A stretch of DNA of 64,000 nucleotides from Adiantum capillus-veneris (taxonomy: Eukaryota > Streptophyta > Polypodiopsida > Polypodiales > Pteridaceae), in the NCBI GenBank assembly GCA_014529385.2, contig CM043953.1:88215842-88279841 (forward strand). The letters run 5' to 3'. The notes beneath the pieces were generated by a model. It was given only the letters and a program-made list of their open reading frames with translations. It made no database searches and was not told where the DNA came from. Shown piece after piece: positions 21,649-34,557 of this stretch (its first letter is position 1; each line of letters begins with the position of its first letter). The position numbers and the translations under genes are program-made.

Positions 21649-21670
21649 GGGGGGGGGGGGGGGGGGGGGG
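21649..21670 (+). repeat. (G)22 homopolymer
   Basis: Twenty-two consecutive G. It lies upstream of the L1-like ORF1. Confidence 0.95.
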
Positions 21671-21909
21671 TTGCAAGTGAGGCGGAATGCTGGCGGGCAA
21701 GCGGTTGCAGGCGAAAACGAGCGAGGAGGGTCAACGTGAGGGCAATGGGAACGAGGGGGCGACGATGGCACGGGAAAGTTGGACACAAGCAGCATGAGCG
21801 GGGGGGAAGGGGATGTGCAGGGCAAGAGCAAAGCAATGAGTGCTTCCTTCCTCTTCTTCCCGTGGCTGGAGAACTTGTCAACCACATTCTCCTTTCTTGA
21901 GTCTCTTCT

Positions 21910-22090
21910 TGCCGGCCTGGTGGGGGGGCCGGTGGTCCCCTGCCCCCAATCGTACCTAGTTAGGTATGCGGTGCCTCTAGAGCTGAGCCTCATGATGTTA
22001 TTCATTGTATGAAAAACACTGGAAAAGACTCCGTTTTCATACATGAGAAAATTTCTAAATCTTCTTGTGATACTCTCATACTGAGATGAA
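21910..22090 (+). repeat. dispersed repeat, copy 1 (also at 42,545-42,725)
   Basis: The two copies share GGTCCCCT, CCCCCAA, ACCTAG, TAGGTATG, GTGCCT and CATGATGTTA in the same order and spacing. The segment before CATGATGTTA can form a short hairpin (in copy 2 GAGCGAAAGCTC, a GNRA-type tetraloop). A retroelement 3' tail is a possible origin. Confidence 0.6.
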
Positions 22091-23227
22091 GTGGACAAAG
22101 GAGAGCAAGGGATGCAACCTAATAGTAGGTTGATGTATCAATCAATCATTTGACCAAAAGAAAACATGATATTGGTTTTGAAAATATAGGCATAAGTGTG
22201 ATTAGCATTAACCCCAACGTAATAAGGAAACATAGTTTGCCTATTTGTTCAAAATCGTCTATTTTTTAATTTTACTGGTACATACAACATCAAAAGTCAC
22301 CACAATGGATCATATACACGATTATATTGTGTAGTTCATGTGGATTGATCTTCTTCTTCTTCTTCTTCTTCTTCCCTCCCCATCCACTCCTATATCAATG
22401 TCTTCATGCTTTTATGCTTATTACTGATCCAACTTTATATTCTTGAACACTTTGGATGAATGTCATGTCTGCAAAGGGATATCATGGTTCATGGACCGAA
22501 GTACCTAACACTGCTAGAAGAAGAACGTGTCCTACATTACTTTGGGTGCATGTAGAGAAGATGGATAGGATTTGCATCCAGCGTTCTCATAGCTTAAATC
22601 TATTAATAAGTGGAGTGGTTGAGCATTTAAGAAAAAGTTCTTTTCTAGAGAACATCAGTTGCCAAGTCTTATAAATCCATTTTTTTTCAAATTTGAAGAC
22701 ATTACTTCTATTTGCAATAAGTTGGAAATCTTGCTTTGTTTAGGCTCACATTAAGATATGAGCGAAGTCAAATCTTAAGCTAGGTTCAGACGGGCTGGTG
22801 GAAATGCAGTGGAAAGGGGCATCAAAGATTGCTGGTGCAGGTGGATTGGGTGAAGCATACAAGTAGACCTGTCAGACCCCCCTTGATCTTGGGCAACACT
22901 CCCCCTCGAAAACAAACCGCTGTCAGGTGATCTACAATGCAAAAAGTGGGTTGTGCAGCTGAGACTCAATCAACAGCTTACAGAGGCATATGCTTTATTA
23001 AGGATATGATTGGCTGCAGGAAATTTCTTCGTGTTCACTTTTCATGGCTTTTGCCACTTGTGAACAAGGCAAGCGGAGGCAACAGAAAAGGTGTTCTCTG
23101 CCGCCGCCAAGCTCATCTGAAACCACCTAACGAGAAGTTTCAGTCTCTCTCAAAAGTGCATTATTTTCACATATTAGGATGTGAAGAGTAGATCTCAAAG
23201 CAAATCCAGATGTGTAATTTGTGTGTG
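22091..23227. other. no recognisable gene; (CTT)n at 22,352-22,374
   Basis: No ORF here shows a domain. On minus, a purine run at 22,899-22,912 followed by TGTTGCCC resembles a PPT/LTR start, but the sequence on its upstream side does not read as pol. Confidence 0.6.
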
Positions 23228-24578
<1,351 letters not shown>

Positions 24579-25780
24579 CTATATTCTCACCTCTCCATAG
24601 ATGAAAGATCTATATAGCTCACTATCTTTCTCGTTGATAGTAAAAGGAAGATGATTAATGAGCCAAATATGAGGGCAAAACTCTCTGAATGTGAGTCAAT
24701 AAAGTGTGAAGTTCGATCATGGTTCCCCTCTAGAGTCTTCCTCAATGTTAAAGTATACATGCCAAACACCAGAGCACACCCCTTTTGACCAAGCATAGGG
24801 TACCCACAAGTTGAATAAAAGCACGGTCCTCTCTAGAACCAATTAATACAAGTAGGGTGGAATCCACATGCAAAAGACTTCAGTCCACACTTACCACCTT
24901 CTTGTTGTGAGAGAGTCGCCCTCGCCTCTGCAAGTCTTTGTGGGTAACTCAGCTAACCGTTTTAAGAATTGAACCTTCACTGCACACGCATGCCTTGTTA
25001 GCAAAACCGATTTCTTTTCAAAAGAAAAATATTATTTTTTTACAAGCACACACACTATGTGTAAGGCTAACTTTTTTTTTAACAATAGAATGAAAACATG
25101 CACATCAAACGAAGTGTGATAGTCAATAAGAGGCAAAATAAGAGGTAGTGGAAATGCAAGAATTTTTACGACCTTTTGTGCAAATACCATGCGCTATTGA
25201 AAATGGATCTTTCTACTAATTGTGACATTGATCCTAATATGAGATGCAAAATAAAATGGGTAGAAATCTATTCATGGCCTACCGCCCATAGTACACACAT
25301 ACACCACATAACCTAATGCCTAAAGTAAAATAAAGATATGTACATCCAAGTTAAGGCCGTACCTAATGAGAGGATTGTAATTTTGTGCTGCCAATGACAT
25401 GGATGGTTTGTCTTGCAAATGCAATGGCACGCTCATACAAAAGTTTGTGATTCATGTAACCAACTAAATCATGATAGAAATTAAGCACTCAAACCACATG
25501 AACCTTTAGCATTCATACAACATTATCTTGAAATTTAAAATATGAAACACACTCACATGAAAGCCCTCCTCCGTGGTGGCACCAAAAAATGAGGCAGTCC
25601 AAGGAATGCGAGAAGAGAAGTGGCCTCAAGACACCTCTCAAGGCTCTTGTGTTGCTCATTGGGTTTGAGGGCCTAACACAAACAAAACACACAGACTTCA
25701 AACACAACAACACACCCAAATACCACACACAATATCTGAAAAATATAGGGACACCACCTAGTTTTTTGTATCATGAACTA

Positions 25781-25826
<46 letters not shown>

Positions 25827-26975
25827 ATGTTTCTTAGCCAATGCCACAAAAATCTTTAGGCATGCATACTGAAAGCTTCAAAAAAATGGATAAGTGATAT
25901 GAGCACCTCAAGTCCCATTCAACACAAAACACACACTCAAACCTAGCCACCCCATGCATTATCTTAGGGCCAAGGGAGCCCTCTCCACCTTGCAACACTC
26001 TTAGAATGGCTTACTCGAGGAGGCAAGGGCTACATACACAAAACATCAATCAAACAACCAACGAGACAACAAGATGCTTGAAACACTTACACTTGTGCAA
26101 TTCCATGATGTTTAGAAAACACAAGACGAAGAAAAACCATCAAGACGCGGAGCCCAAAACCACCTCTTATTTGATGAGACCACCAAAATGAGCATACAAT
26201 TATAGAAGTAACCTCTCATTTCTCTCCTCTCTTCTCTTTGGCATACACTATACAAAGCACTTCTCATTCATGGATTTAGCAAGCATTAGGAAAAGGGTAT
26301 GGCTATTTGCACTCATAAGCTAGCATCACATAATGCAAGGCTTCTTGCGCAAAGCTTGTAGCCTCTCTCACACTTCCTCTTGCACTCTTATTCTCTAGAC
26401 TTCTCACTTCTTCTTCTCATATATATCTCATTACAAAGAGAGGCCCTCCTTTAATAGGTTTTTGGAAGGGTTAGAATTTGCATGATCACTTTTAATTACA
26501 GATAACAAAGCTTTGCTTAGGAGTAATATGATGTAGGTGAGGAGATAGGTTGTAGGGCTAGATTTGAGGTTAGTAGGTTAGAACTCTAGTTAGTATTTTT
26601 ATACAATAGAAATGGAAATGTACAATGGTAGGGTATGTAAAATGAGAAATTAGTAAAAAATTGGGTAGAATTACACTCTCTCTTGTCCATTGGTGTCGAG
26701 GAAATGAAGTATGACCGCCCTTTTCTTTTACATCCGTGCTTGGAATCCAATTGAATTGGTTGATCTCCCACTAATTGCATCCTTTTGTCCGCTTCGTCAT
26801 AAGTGGAATAAATGAAGAGATTTTGGAGCATTGGAGATGTGTGTATGAGAAGGAGAAAAGGAAAAAATATGACTAATGGTAGAGAGTTGCAAAAATATGA
26901 AGACATATACAATGGTCGCCATGGTTAATATTAATGATCTTCTCCATGCTAGATTTGCCCCATGCTACTAATGGG

Positions 26976-27006
<31 letters not shown>

Positions 27007-28560
27007 GAGAGTGTGTAAGGAAAGAAAAATGTGTTAAAAAATGGGCTATTTGGAAGTGCGTAAATGTATTTTAGGGCCCTAGAGAAGCCCAAATAAGACC
27101 TCAAGGTCATTGTCATTGGTCCTTGGGTCCTTTTTTGATGTGCAAGAGGTGAGAGAAAGAAAAATATGGCTCAAAAATTAGGAGAAAGAGTGAAATTTGA
27201 GCTAGTGTTTTGTGGAAAAGTGTAGAAGTTGCACACATTTCACCAAGCTCTTGAAAATTCTTACATATCCATTTTTTTATGTGTACCTTTGTCCACATGT
27301 CCACCATGACTATGCATAAAACCTATAGCACCAAAAATATATCCTTTTGTATAGTCTTGTAGGTTTTCAAAATGCATAACTCTTCCTTTGAAATCAAATG
27401 TGGAGCCAATCACCTAATGTCCTTAGCATTCACGTCTCCTTACTTCCCTAAAAATGTACATGTCCTCTTGAGAAAAGTCCTCCCAAATCTTATTTTCCAT
27501 GTGGAGATATTAGCAACCTGATCTATTACTCTATGGATATATACAAGTAGTAGCATAGAAAGCTATATGGGTAAGCTTAAAATAAAAAAGTATAGGTGAA
27601 GATATTTTTAATTATTTATTTAAATACCCTCAACTACAATATACATATGCAAACTCACACTTATTAATAACTCACACCTTAAGTTAATATAAAGCAAAAG
27701 ATGAGATTCCCATGACAAAGATTGACGACAAATATTTATCCCACCATTTACCTATGCATCGATAGCTTATTAGAATAATGTACATATATACATATTCGGT
27801 TTATTCTTGCTATATATGGTATTTTTTCTGTTTCTTTTCTCATGAGAGCTGGATCTTAAAACAATTATCACTACTTATGGTTTAAACTCAAGACTTAGTG
27901 ATACAACGAGCAAAAAACATTTTAATGGGATTGACTAACAACTTGGGAAAAAAATCTAGCTCAAAGAGATACAAGCACTCAAGACTTGAGGGTTAAGTTT
28001 TAAGAGTGCAAGAGTCTCTGAGTCCCAAGATGAGATCAGAGGGTCCTATTTATAGTTGACATCATTGGGGGTTTTACAGATTGTTTTGATAGTGTACATT
28101 ATGGAATTACTGCCATGCATTTGTATGAGATTGTTTCCACCATCTACATTCCTTCTCCCCTTTCTTGGATTTTGGTATATCCAAAATCCTAGATGATACA
28201 TGTATTTTCTTATTTATCCTTCCTCTTGTTTGGTGCCTTCTTGACTATAGGCACTTGCATTGCACAAGATAGAATTTGACTAAAGAGAGATGGTGACCTG
28301 CAGGTTTTCCATCTGGCTCTAGCTTGTTTGGTCACCATCTGATTCTGAGGATTCTTGATGGCCACCATTAGGAGAAAGTTGGCCTCACTTTTGGGCCCTG
28401 TAAGAAGTGCCACGTTGGCTTAGAGAGAGAAAATGGAAATGTTAAATTGTGCATTTTATGTGATACTCTTTTGCGCAACAAAAGCCAAAATGACATTCTT
28501 TGGTAGGTAGCCGCCGTCTTTATCATTCTTATCCTTCGTTCTCTTGTCAAGAATCCAACA
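24579..28560. other. AT-rich region without a recognised gene
   Basis: I read both strands and see only short open frames without domains. Simple repeats: (GA)n at 25,784-25,824 and (TG)n at 26,976-27,002. A 9-bp-stem palindrome (GGATTTTGG TATAT CCAAAATCC) is at 28,165-28,187. CTATTTATAG at about 28,046 could be a TATA box of an LTR or gene. Old, eroded retroelement sequence is likely but unproven. Confidence 0.6.
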
Positions 28561-28726
28561 AACCGTATGACTGATGATTTGAAATGCCAACTTACAAGCG
28601 TTCCCTCCAGAAACATAAGCCAACAAACTGTATCAACTCTAAACTTGAGAATATGGTCTTCCCTCCCAAAACCTGAGATATTTCATGAGTTTCAAGTCTC
28701 CGTTTTTTTCTCTATCAACTCTAGGA

Positions 28727-30875
28727 ATGGAGAACGCTTCTTTTCCTGATGAAAACACTAATTTGAACTTGCAATCCTCAGCCCTTTCATCTTTAACACT
28801 TACCCAAAGAAAGAACACATATCATCTTCATGTTGATGTATTGCAAGAGTACGCACCGTTGCAGAAACGTAGGAGGGAGTCTTTCTTATTTCAACGGGAG
28901 AAAGAACTTAGAAGGACAAAAAAGGAACATCATTTGGATTTGTGGACCGATGGGTCTATTTATCCAAAGAATCCTACGACAAATGCGCCACCTCCCTTTG
29001 CTAATATCACTAACCTCTTACATTTCATAGGCGATGGCAAGGATGGGCTATTGGGATACACCGAACATTTGGAAATGAGAGGATTGAATGCGGAAAGGCA
29101 AAGAAACTTCCTAGTGATGGAGACCATACAACTGAAGAAACTTAATGAAGCATGCTCTCAAAAGATTTCATCAAACAAAGAGACAATCCAAGGCCTTGAG
29201 AAGAAGATCACAAGTTTGCGAGAGAAAGACACCGTGCTTGGTAGTCGGAAAAGAAAATGAGATCTGTGCAACATTGAGAACATGAAGGTTGATAGTGGTG
29301 GCCTGAAAAAATGAATACGAGCTTTAAGGTAACTCGAAGTTTGTTTCTGCTTTTGTATCTTCAATGTGCTTCATTAAGAAATGGATACACTTTCCTATAC
29401 ATGATCATAACGCATGGTGCTTTTTTGGCAGGTCTTTACTGCATCTAAACTCAAACGGTGCAGCCTTCAATGTCAGAGTGCATTACAGCCGTCTAGATCC
29501 AAAAGAAGTAGTTGAAGGGATGATAACTCAGAAAAAATTTCATAAGTTGAAAGGGAGGCTCCTTACCTCCTTCATGAACGAGAATCAGCTAGAACCAATG
29601 GAAGTGCAAGCAATACTTGATGAGAGTGGCATCTCGCAGATGGGATACAGGGCACTCTTCAAAGCATTAGCTAAAAAACTTCAAAATAAACTACAGAGAG
29701 GATCATTGCTGCCAAAGCCATCACATGTAAAGGCTGCTCGTCGGCACGTAAACGATGAGGTGTTTGAGAAACTTGGGTCACCATTCCATATTGAAGCAAC
29801 GTTCTTAGGCAAGGGCATCAGAGAGGTACAATTTAATGAGCACAACAACCTCTTTGTTGATCTTGAAGCATTGCAAAGGTATGCAGTTCACTTCTTTGAC
29901 ATCAGTCGAGAGGAGTGCGGTGGGGTTCTCAAGTTTGTTTTGAAGCTCGACGAGTGCGAGATCCTGAAGAACAAGAAGCTGGAGAGAGTCACCATTATCC
30001 TCATGAACATAGCTCTGGATCCATCAATAACGAAAGAGGATCCACGATACTTTAGCGTGCAATCCGAAAACAACATTCTAACTCTAGGATCATTTCAGAT
30101 ATACTTCGTTCACTCTATGATAACAAAAATGTTGATTATTTGGTTGTTGATTTTGTGTTTTCGTTTTTCACTGCAGGTTGATAAGGAAAATTTTGAAATC
30201 CTCGATTGGGTTTTTAGTCAAACCCAAATTTCTTCTATCATCAGTGAACAAAGAAACGGAGCCGTTCTTTCAGTGGAAGGATTTGGTGACTATATAGTGG
30301 AATGGCACATGGCAGGTGACTTAAAGACTCTTAAGTGTATGTACAACATAACACACGGAGCAGCTGTGGCAAATCCATGCTTATATTGCATGGCTGATGC
30401 ACAATCTCTTGAGAGTGTGCAATGGAATAGAGCTTCCAACAGACATCTTCAAGATAAGACTTTTAAACTAGTGCTTGATATTCCTCTGAGTAGAGTTCAC
30501 GTCTGTACACTTCATGCACTCTGTCAAATAATTGAAAAGGTGGTTCATTTGTACATATGTTTTGCATGGACATTAAAGCCAGAGAGTGAGTCGAAAAGAG
30601 TGATCAAAGCATTAGAGGGAGTGCTCTCAGACATTGGTTTGCATGGAGGCAATGTCAAACTCGAAGAGGACCCTAAGATGTCTCAAAGTAGGTACAAGGT
30701 ACCTAGGAAAGCATCGATAGGCGGCGTGAAGGCAAGAAGGTTTCTTGGGTTTAGCCCCAAAGATTCAGATAGAGAAGAAAGGAGAAGTGGGAGGGAGAAG
30801 CAATGGTACCACCCCCCTAGATTAAGGGAGGTGATGGGAGGGAACGACATGACACTTAGGACCGCATGGACTTAA
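28727..30875 (+). pseudogene. transposase-like gene, probably spliced, decayed
   Basis: Exon 1 from ATG 28,727 (MENASFPDEN) is charged with a coiled-coil end; stops occur before 29,328. A likely intron at 29,329-29,431 starts GTAACTCG and ends TTTTTTGGCAG. The second part, open to 30,875, has KLDECEI, then HMAGDLKTLKCMYNIT, a CLYC pair, VHVCTLHAL and KASIGGVKARRFLG. The spaced aspartates with an H/C-rich insert resemble a DDE-type transposase core, but I cannot name the family. A 69-nt GT-AG segment (30,108-30,176) encodes a hydrophobic stretch and is probably a second intron that happens to be open. Confidence 0.55.
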
Positions 30876-30919
30876 ACGTCTCCTTGACATTGGTATTTTG
30901 TTGCAGGGTATGCAAACAT

Positions 30920-31766
30920 GTTCGCTTGCTATTACACTTTGCTTAGGTCAGTACTAAGCGAATAAGGCAAGGAAAACTCTTTTCGATGCACCTGTTCGCT
31001 TGGTACTTACCTTTTCTGAAAATATAAGCGATGTCTGCTATTACACTTTTCTGAGGTCAGTACCAAGCGAATAAGGGAAGGCAAACGCTTTCCGTAGCAC
31101 CTATTCGTTTGGTACTGACCTCAAAAAATATAAGTGATGTCTGCTATTACACTTTTTTGAGGTCAGTACCAAGCGAATAAGGGAAGGCAAACTCTTTCCG
31201 ATGCACCTGTTCGCTTGGTACTGACCTCAGAAAATATAAGTGATGTCTGCTATTACACTTTTCTAAGGTCAGTACGAAGCGAATAAGGGAAGGCAAACTC
31301 TTTTCGATGCACCTGTTCGCTTGGTACTGACCTCAGAAAATGTGATGTCTGCTATTACACTTTTCTGAGGTCAGTACAAAGCGAATAAGGGAAGGAAAAC
31401 TCTTTCCGATGCACCTGTTCGCTTGGTACTGACCTCAGAAAATATAAGTGATGTCTGCTATTACACTTTTCTGAGGTCAGTACCAAGCGAATAAGGGAAG
31501 GCAAACTCATTCCAATGCACCTGTTCGCTTGGTACTGACCTCAGAAAATATAAGTGATGTCTGTTATTACACTTTTCTGAGGTCAGTACCAAGCAAATAA
31601 GGGAAGGAAAACTCTTTCCGGTGCACCTGTTCACTTGGTACTGACCTCAGAAAATATAAGTGATGTCTGCTATTACTATTTTTTGAGGTCACTACCAAGC
31701 GAATAAGGAAAGGCAAACTCTATTTCATACACCTGTTCGCTTGGTACTGACCTTTTCTGAAATCTT
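30920..31766. repeat. eight tandem 106-bp units, each a long hairpin
   Basis: TGTCTGCTATTAC recurs at 31,032, 31,138, 31,244, 31,346, 31,452, 31,558 (as TGTCTGTTATTAC) and 31,664, with a degenerate first unit from about 30,920. The period is exactly 106 bp, with one 102-bp unit. Each unit holds two arms, ending CAGTACCAAGCGAA and starting TTCGCTTGGTACTG. They pair over about 25 bp, around a 32-nt loop that contains a further short GGGAAG/CTTTCC pairing. Arms are conserved between units. Confidence 0.95.
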
Positions 31767-31820
31767 AAGTCCCTTGTGCTGACAAATGAAATGTCGTTTT
31801 GTGTTATGCTATTTGTAGAG

Positions 31821-32531
31821 ATGCCTCGTACAAAGGCCATGCCTAGGAGGGCAACAGGTGAATCTTTGAATGCTCAAGCAAGAAGACACCGATATGAGGC
31901 GCACAGAGGTGTACTGCAAGAGCTGTGCAGGATAGAACGACACGTTCAACCTGCTATTCCACGTCTCCCTTTCCAGCGAGTAGTGCGAGAGATTTGCAAG
32001 CAGTGGATAGTCGGCATGCGATGGGCTAGCAATGCACTCCTCTGCCTTTAAGAAATTGCAGAAGACTACCTCGTTGAATTCTTCAGCGATAGATATATCT
32101 TGGCTGCCCATGCACACCGTGTTACTATCATGCCGCGGGATTTTGATACTCTTCGGAGGCTGCGTTTCCGCTATGATGGGTTGCTTCAGCCAGTGCCTAT
32201 CCGGGATAGTAGAACCATGGATATTCTCAACATCCCCCCTCTGCATCCTCGTGCACGATAGATAGAGCTGTCTAGGCCTAAAACAAACAACAGAAGGACC
32301 CGATCACGGGTCGAGAGAAACGACACAGATGGGCAGGCTGAGATAGCCGCAGAGGGGCATAAGCAAGCCAGAGTGGACCCCGAGGCAGTCATGGAAGATA
32401 GAGAGACAGTTATGGAGGAGCCAGCTAGACACCAAAATGAGCAAGTCATGGAGGATCCGCAGCCAGTAAGGGCTGATGAGGGGCAAGAGCAGGCCAGGGT
32501 GGACCCTGAGGCATTTATGAACCAATATTGA
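31821..32531 (+). pseudogene. histone H3-like (CENP-A-like) ORF with long acidic C-terminal extension
   Basis: ATG 31,821. The tail PRTKAMPRRATG echoes the H3 ARTK...ARKSTGG start. HRYEAHRGVLQEL aligns without gaps to H3 HRYRPGTVALREI, LPFQRVVREI to LPFQRLVREI, and RW...ALLCL to helix 2. After a TAA at 32,049 (one change from CAA, the conserved Gln of LQE) the frame continues EIAEDYLVEFFSD and HAHRVTIMPRDF. EDYLV..FSD and RW recall plant CENH3, but loop 1 is H3-length. After a TAG at 32,259 the frame goes on through a basic patch and acidic repeats (QARVDPEA twice) to 32,531. Real H3 proteins lack such a tail. Confidence 0.8.
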
Positions 32532-32847
32532 AGAAAAATGATCCGGATCCTGTGCCTATTAGGGAGGACCCTATGGCTGTTAGGGAGGATCTTGAGTCAG
32601 CCAGGGAGCCAGCTCAAGAAAGGCAAGGGCAAGGCTCTGCATGACAAGGGCCATCCAACATATCAGATGAGTCAATTATTTTATAGCAAATCAACGAAGA
32701 GAACGAAGAGGAGTTGAGAGTTCTTCTCAGCGCAGCACCTCTGCATGCACAGATACTGCTGCCTGGAAGGTCAAAGGAGGCTGCATTTTCAACCTCGATC
32801 AGCAAGACTTCCTGTGCATGCGTAGTTTCACCAACTCCAACGCAATG
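32532..32847 (+). pseudogene. continuation of the acidic tail in another frame
   Basis: After one frame change near 32,525 the acidic repeats go on: VPIREDPMAVREDLESARE, then INEENEEELRVLLSAAPLHA. Stops at two places (TGA before QGPS, TAG before QIN) are one C-to-T change from CGA and CAG. The frame ends at a TGA at about 32,847. It is probably the decayed end of the H3-like protein. Confidence 0.5.
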
Positions 32848-32906
32848 AATGAGGTCGTTAACATTGCTTTGTGGTAATTCTCATGCTCTTTAAAAGTCAT
32901 GGTTGG

Positions 32907-33170
32907 TTCATTAAATGGGTCTCTACCGAGACATGGGTCAATACCAAGCGAGACAATGGCTTATGGAATTGGATAGTGGTACTACTCGCTCGGTATTGAT
33001 CCATGTCTTCGCGGCAGTCATCAAGTTTTTCTTTATAAGTCACGCTTGATTCATTAAATGGCTCACTACCATTAAGACATGGGTCAATACCAAGTGAGTC
33101 AGTGGCTTATGGAATTCGATAGCTGCCCCACTCGCTCGGTATTGACTCATGGGTTTGTGGCAGTGATGAC
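32907..33170. repeat. two tandem hairpin units (143-bp period) related to the first array
   Basis: Units start at TTCATTAAATGG (32,907 and 33,050). In each, an arm with GACATGGGTCAATACCAAG is followed after about 32 nt by its near-complement (CTCGGTATTGA...CATG); the arms of the first unit pair at 22 of 24 positions. The arm core GGTCA(A/G)TACCAAGCGA is shared with the 106-bp array upstream, so the two arrays flank the H3-like ORF. Confidence 0.9.
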
Positions 33171-33884
33171 AGCCCGCTAAAATACCTCAAGTCTAATCTC
33201 TACCATTGATTCATGGTAGGCACCCTGTCTCGCTTCTGCCCCCTGAGGTTCAAGACAAAGTATACTAGTAGATCCGCTGATATCGCCTTTGCTGTAGAAT
33301 AACTCAGTTTCCTTTTTGAGTCTGATGAACTGGTTTAGCAGAGTCAACTTTGATCTAGGGCGCTTTCTGGTCACTGCATACAATCAATCGTGAGTTTTTT
33401 CTTACCTTGTAAAAACCATGTTGCATTTAGAATCTTTCTCCTCATCTTTGATGGTGTCTTTGTAATGATCATTGGAGTCTGATGTTATTTGACATGGAAG
33501 CTAAGATTGTTTACTACGTAAACTCCGGGCAAAGCAGGGCGTTTCACGGTCGTGTAAAAACGTAAGGCCCATCTGGGTACATTTGGAAGTAGTGTCTGTT
33601 TATAATGTGTTGCTGACTCAAGTGGTTATGTATGTAGTGCCGCGAAAAAACTTGTATGCTGTGTAGAGCATGTTTTGTTAGAACATGATCTAGGAAATAC
33701 CATCCGACACGAACGGGTATCCGTGCCCACGCAGACTAATGACTATAGCTGTGGCTGGTGAACCTGTTTGAATGCCCTGTTGCTCCTCATTCAAATTATG
33801 GATGTACCGAACGTAAGTAATCGTGCTGTTTCATTGTTTGCTGCAACGTTTGTATGAAGCAACAAACGTTTGTATCACGCTTAT
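33171..33884. other. no recognised gene
   Basis: Sequence between the second hairpin array and the coiled-coil ORF. Short open frames on both strands show no domain. It could be intronic if the two flanking ORFs belong to one gene. Confidence 0.5.
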
Positions 33885-34395
33885 ATAGGAACTTCAATTA
33901 CATAACTACACCCCCAACGATGTGCGACATTTTTTTGTAATGGTCATCCAGCATATTATAATCTCGGTAAACAGACGCACAAGAGAGGAAGGGGTGAGAG
34001 CTGAGGAGTTCAAATAGGCTCGTATTAACAAAATGACGCAGCGCTTCAATCAGACTCAAGAAGACGTTCAAAATATGCAAGAAGCAATAAATCAATATTA
34101 TGCAGACGCCACAGAAGTAGAGGAATGGGCTACACGTCGACGGCAAGAGTAAGAACAGAGGGAAGCTTCACAGGTGCAAGATGCATGGGAAGCCATGGAA
34201 AAGGCCCATGATTCCGAGCGACGCGAAAGGATGCCCAAGACAGAAGTAGCAGCAACGGGAGTAGAGAGCAGGGGAGCAACCGGAGCAGAGGGCAAGGGAC
34301 CAGTGGTAGCAACCGGGGGAGAGGACAGGAGATGAGTGGCACAAACCGGGGGAGAGGACAGTAGCAGGGAAAGGGAGCAATTTACTTGTATAAAT
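33885..34395 (+). pseudogene. coiled-coil, glutamine/glutamate-rich ORF with three stops
   Basis: One frame reads through TAG, TAA and TGA codons with coherent composition: NDVRHFFVMVIQHIIISVN, then MTQRFNQTQEDVQNMQEAI, then a charged helix and a Gly-rich end (ATGVESRGATGAEGKG). All three stops are one C-to-T change from CAG, CAA and CGA. The family is not recognised. Its decay matches that of the H3-like ORF, so both may belong to one locus. Confidence 0.5.
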
Positions 34396-34557
34396 CTTGA
34401 CAGAAACAACACAATATGTAAAGTTTTGAGACAATGAAAATGTACATTTTTGAAACATTGTTTGACCGCCACAAAATGTCTTTGCATTAGTCATTTTGAA
34501 GAGTACATCATGGTTTGCATGGCATCAAAGCTCTTTGCGTGCACAAGGTATGTGACC

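Noticed and set aside
20396-22098. Proline-rich minus ORFs and overlapping plus ORFs
   Set aside because: Low-complexity shadows around the degenerate L1-like ORF1 and the G tract.
22899-22912. Copia-type PPT and LTR start on minus
   Set aside because: No copia RNase H or other pol sequence on the upstream side.
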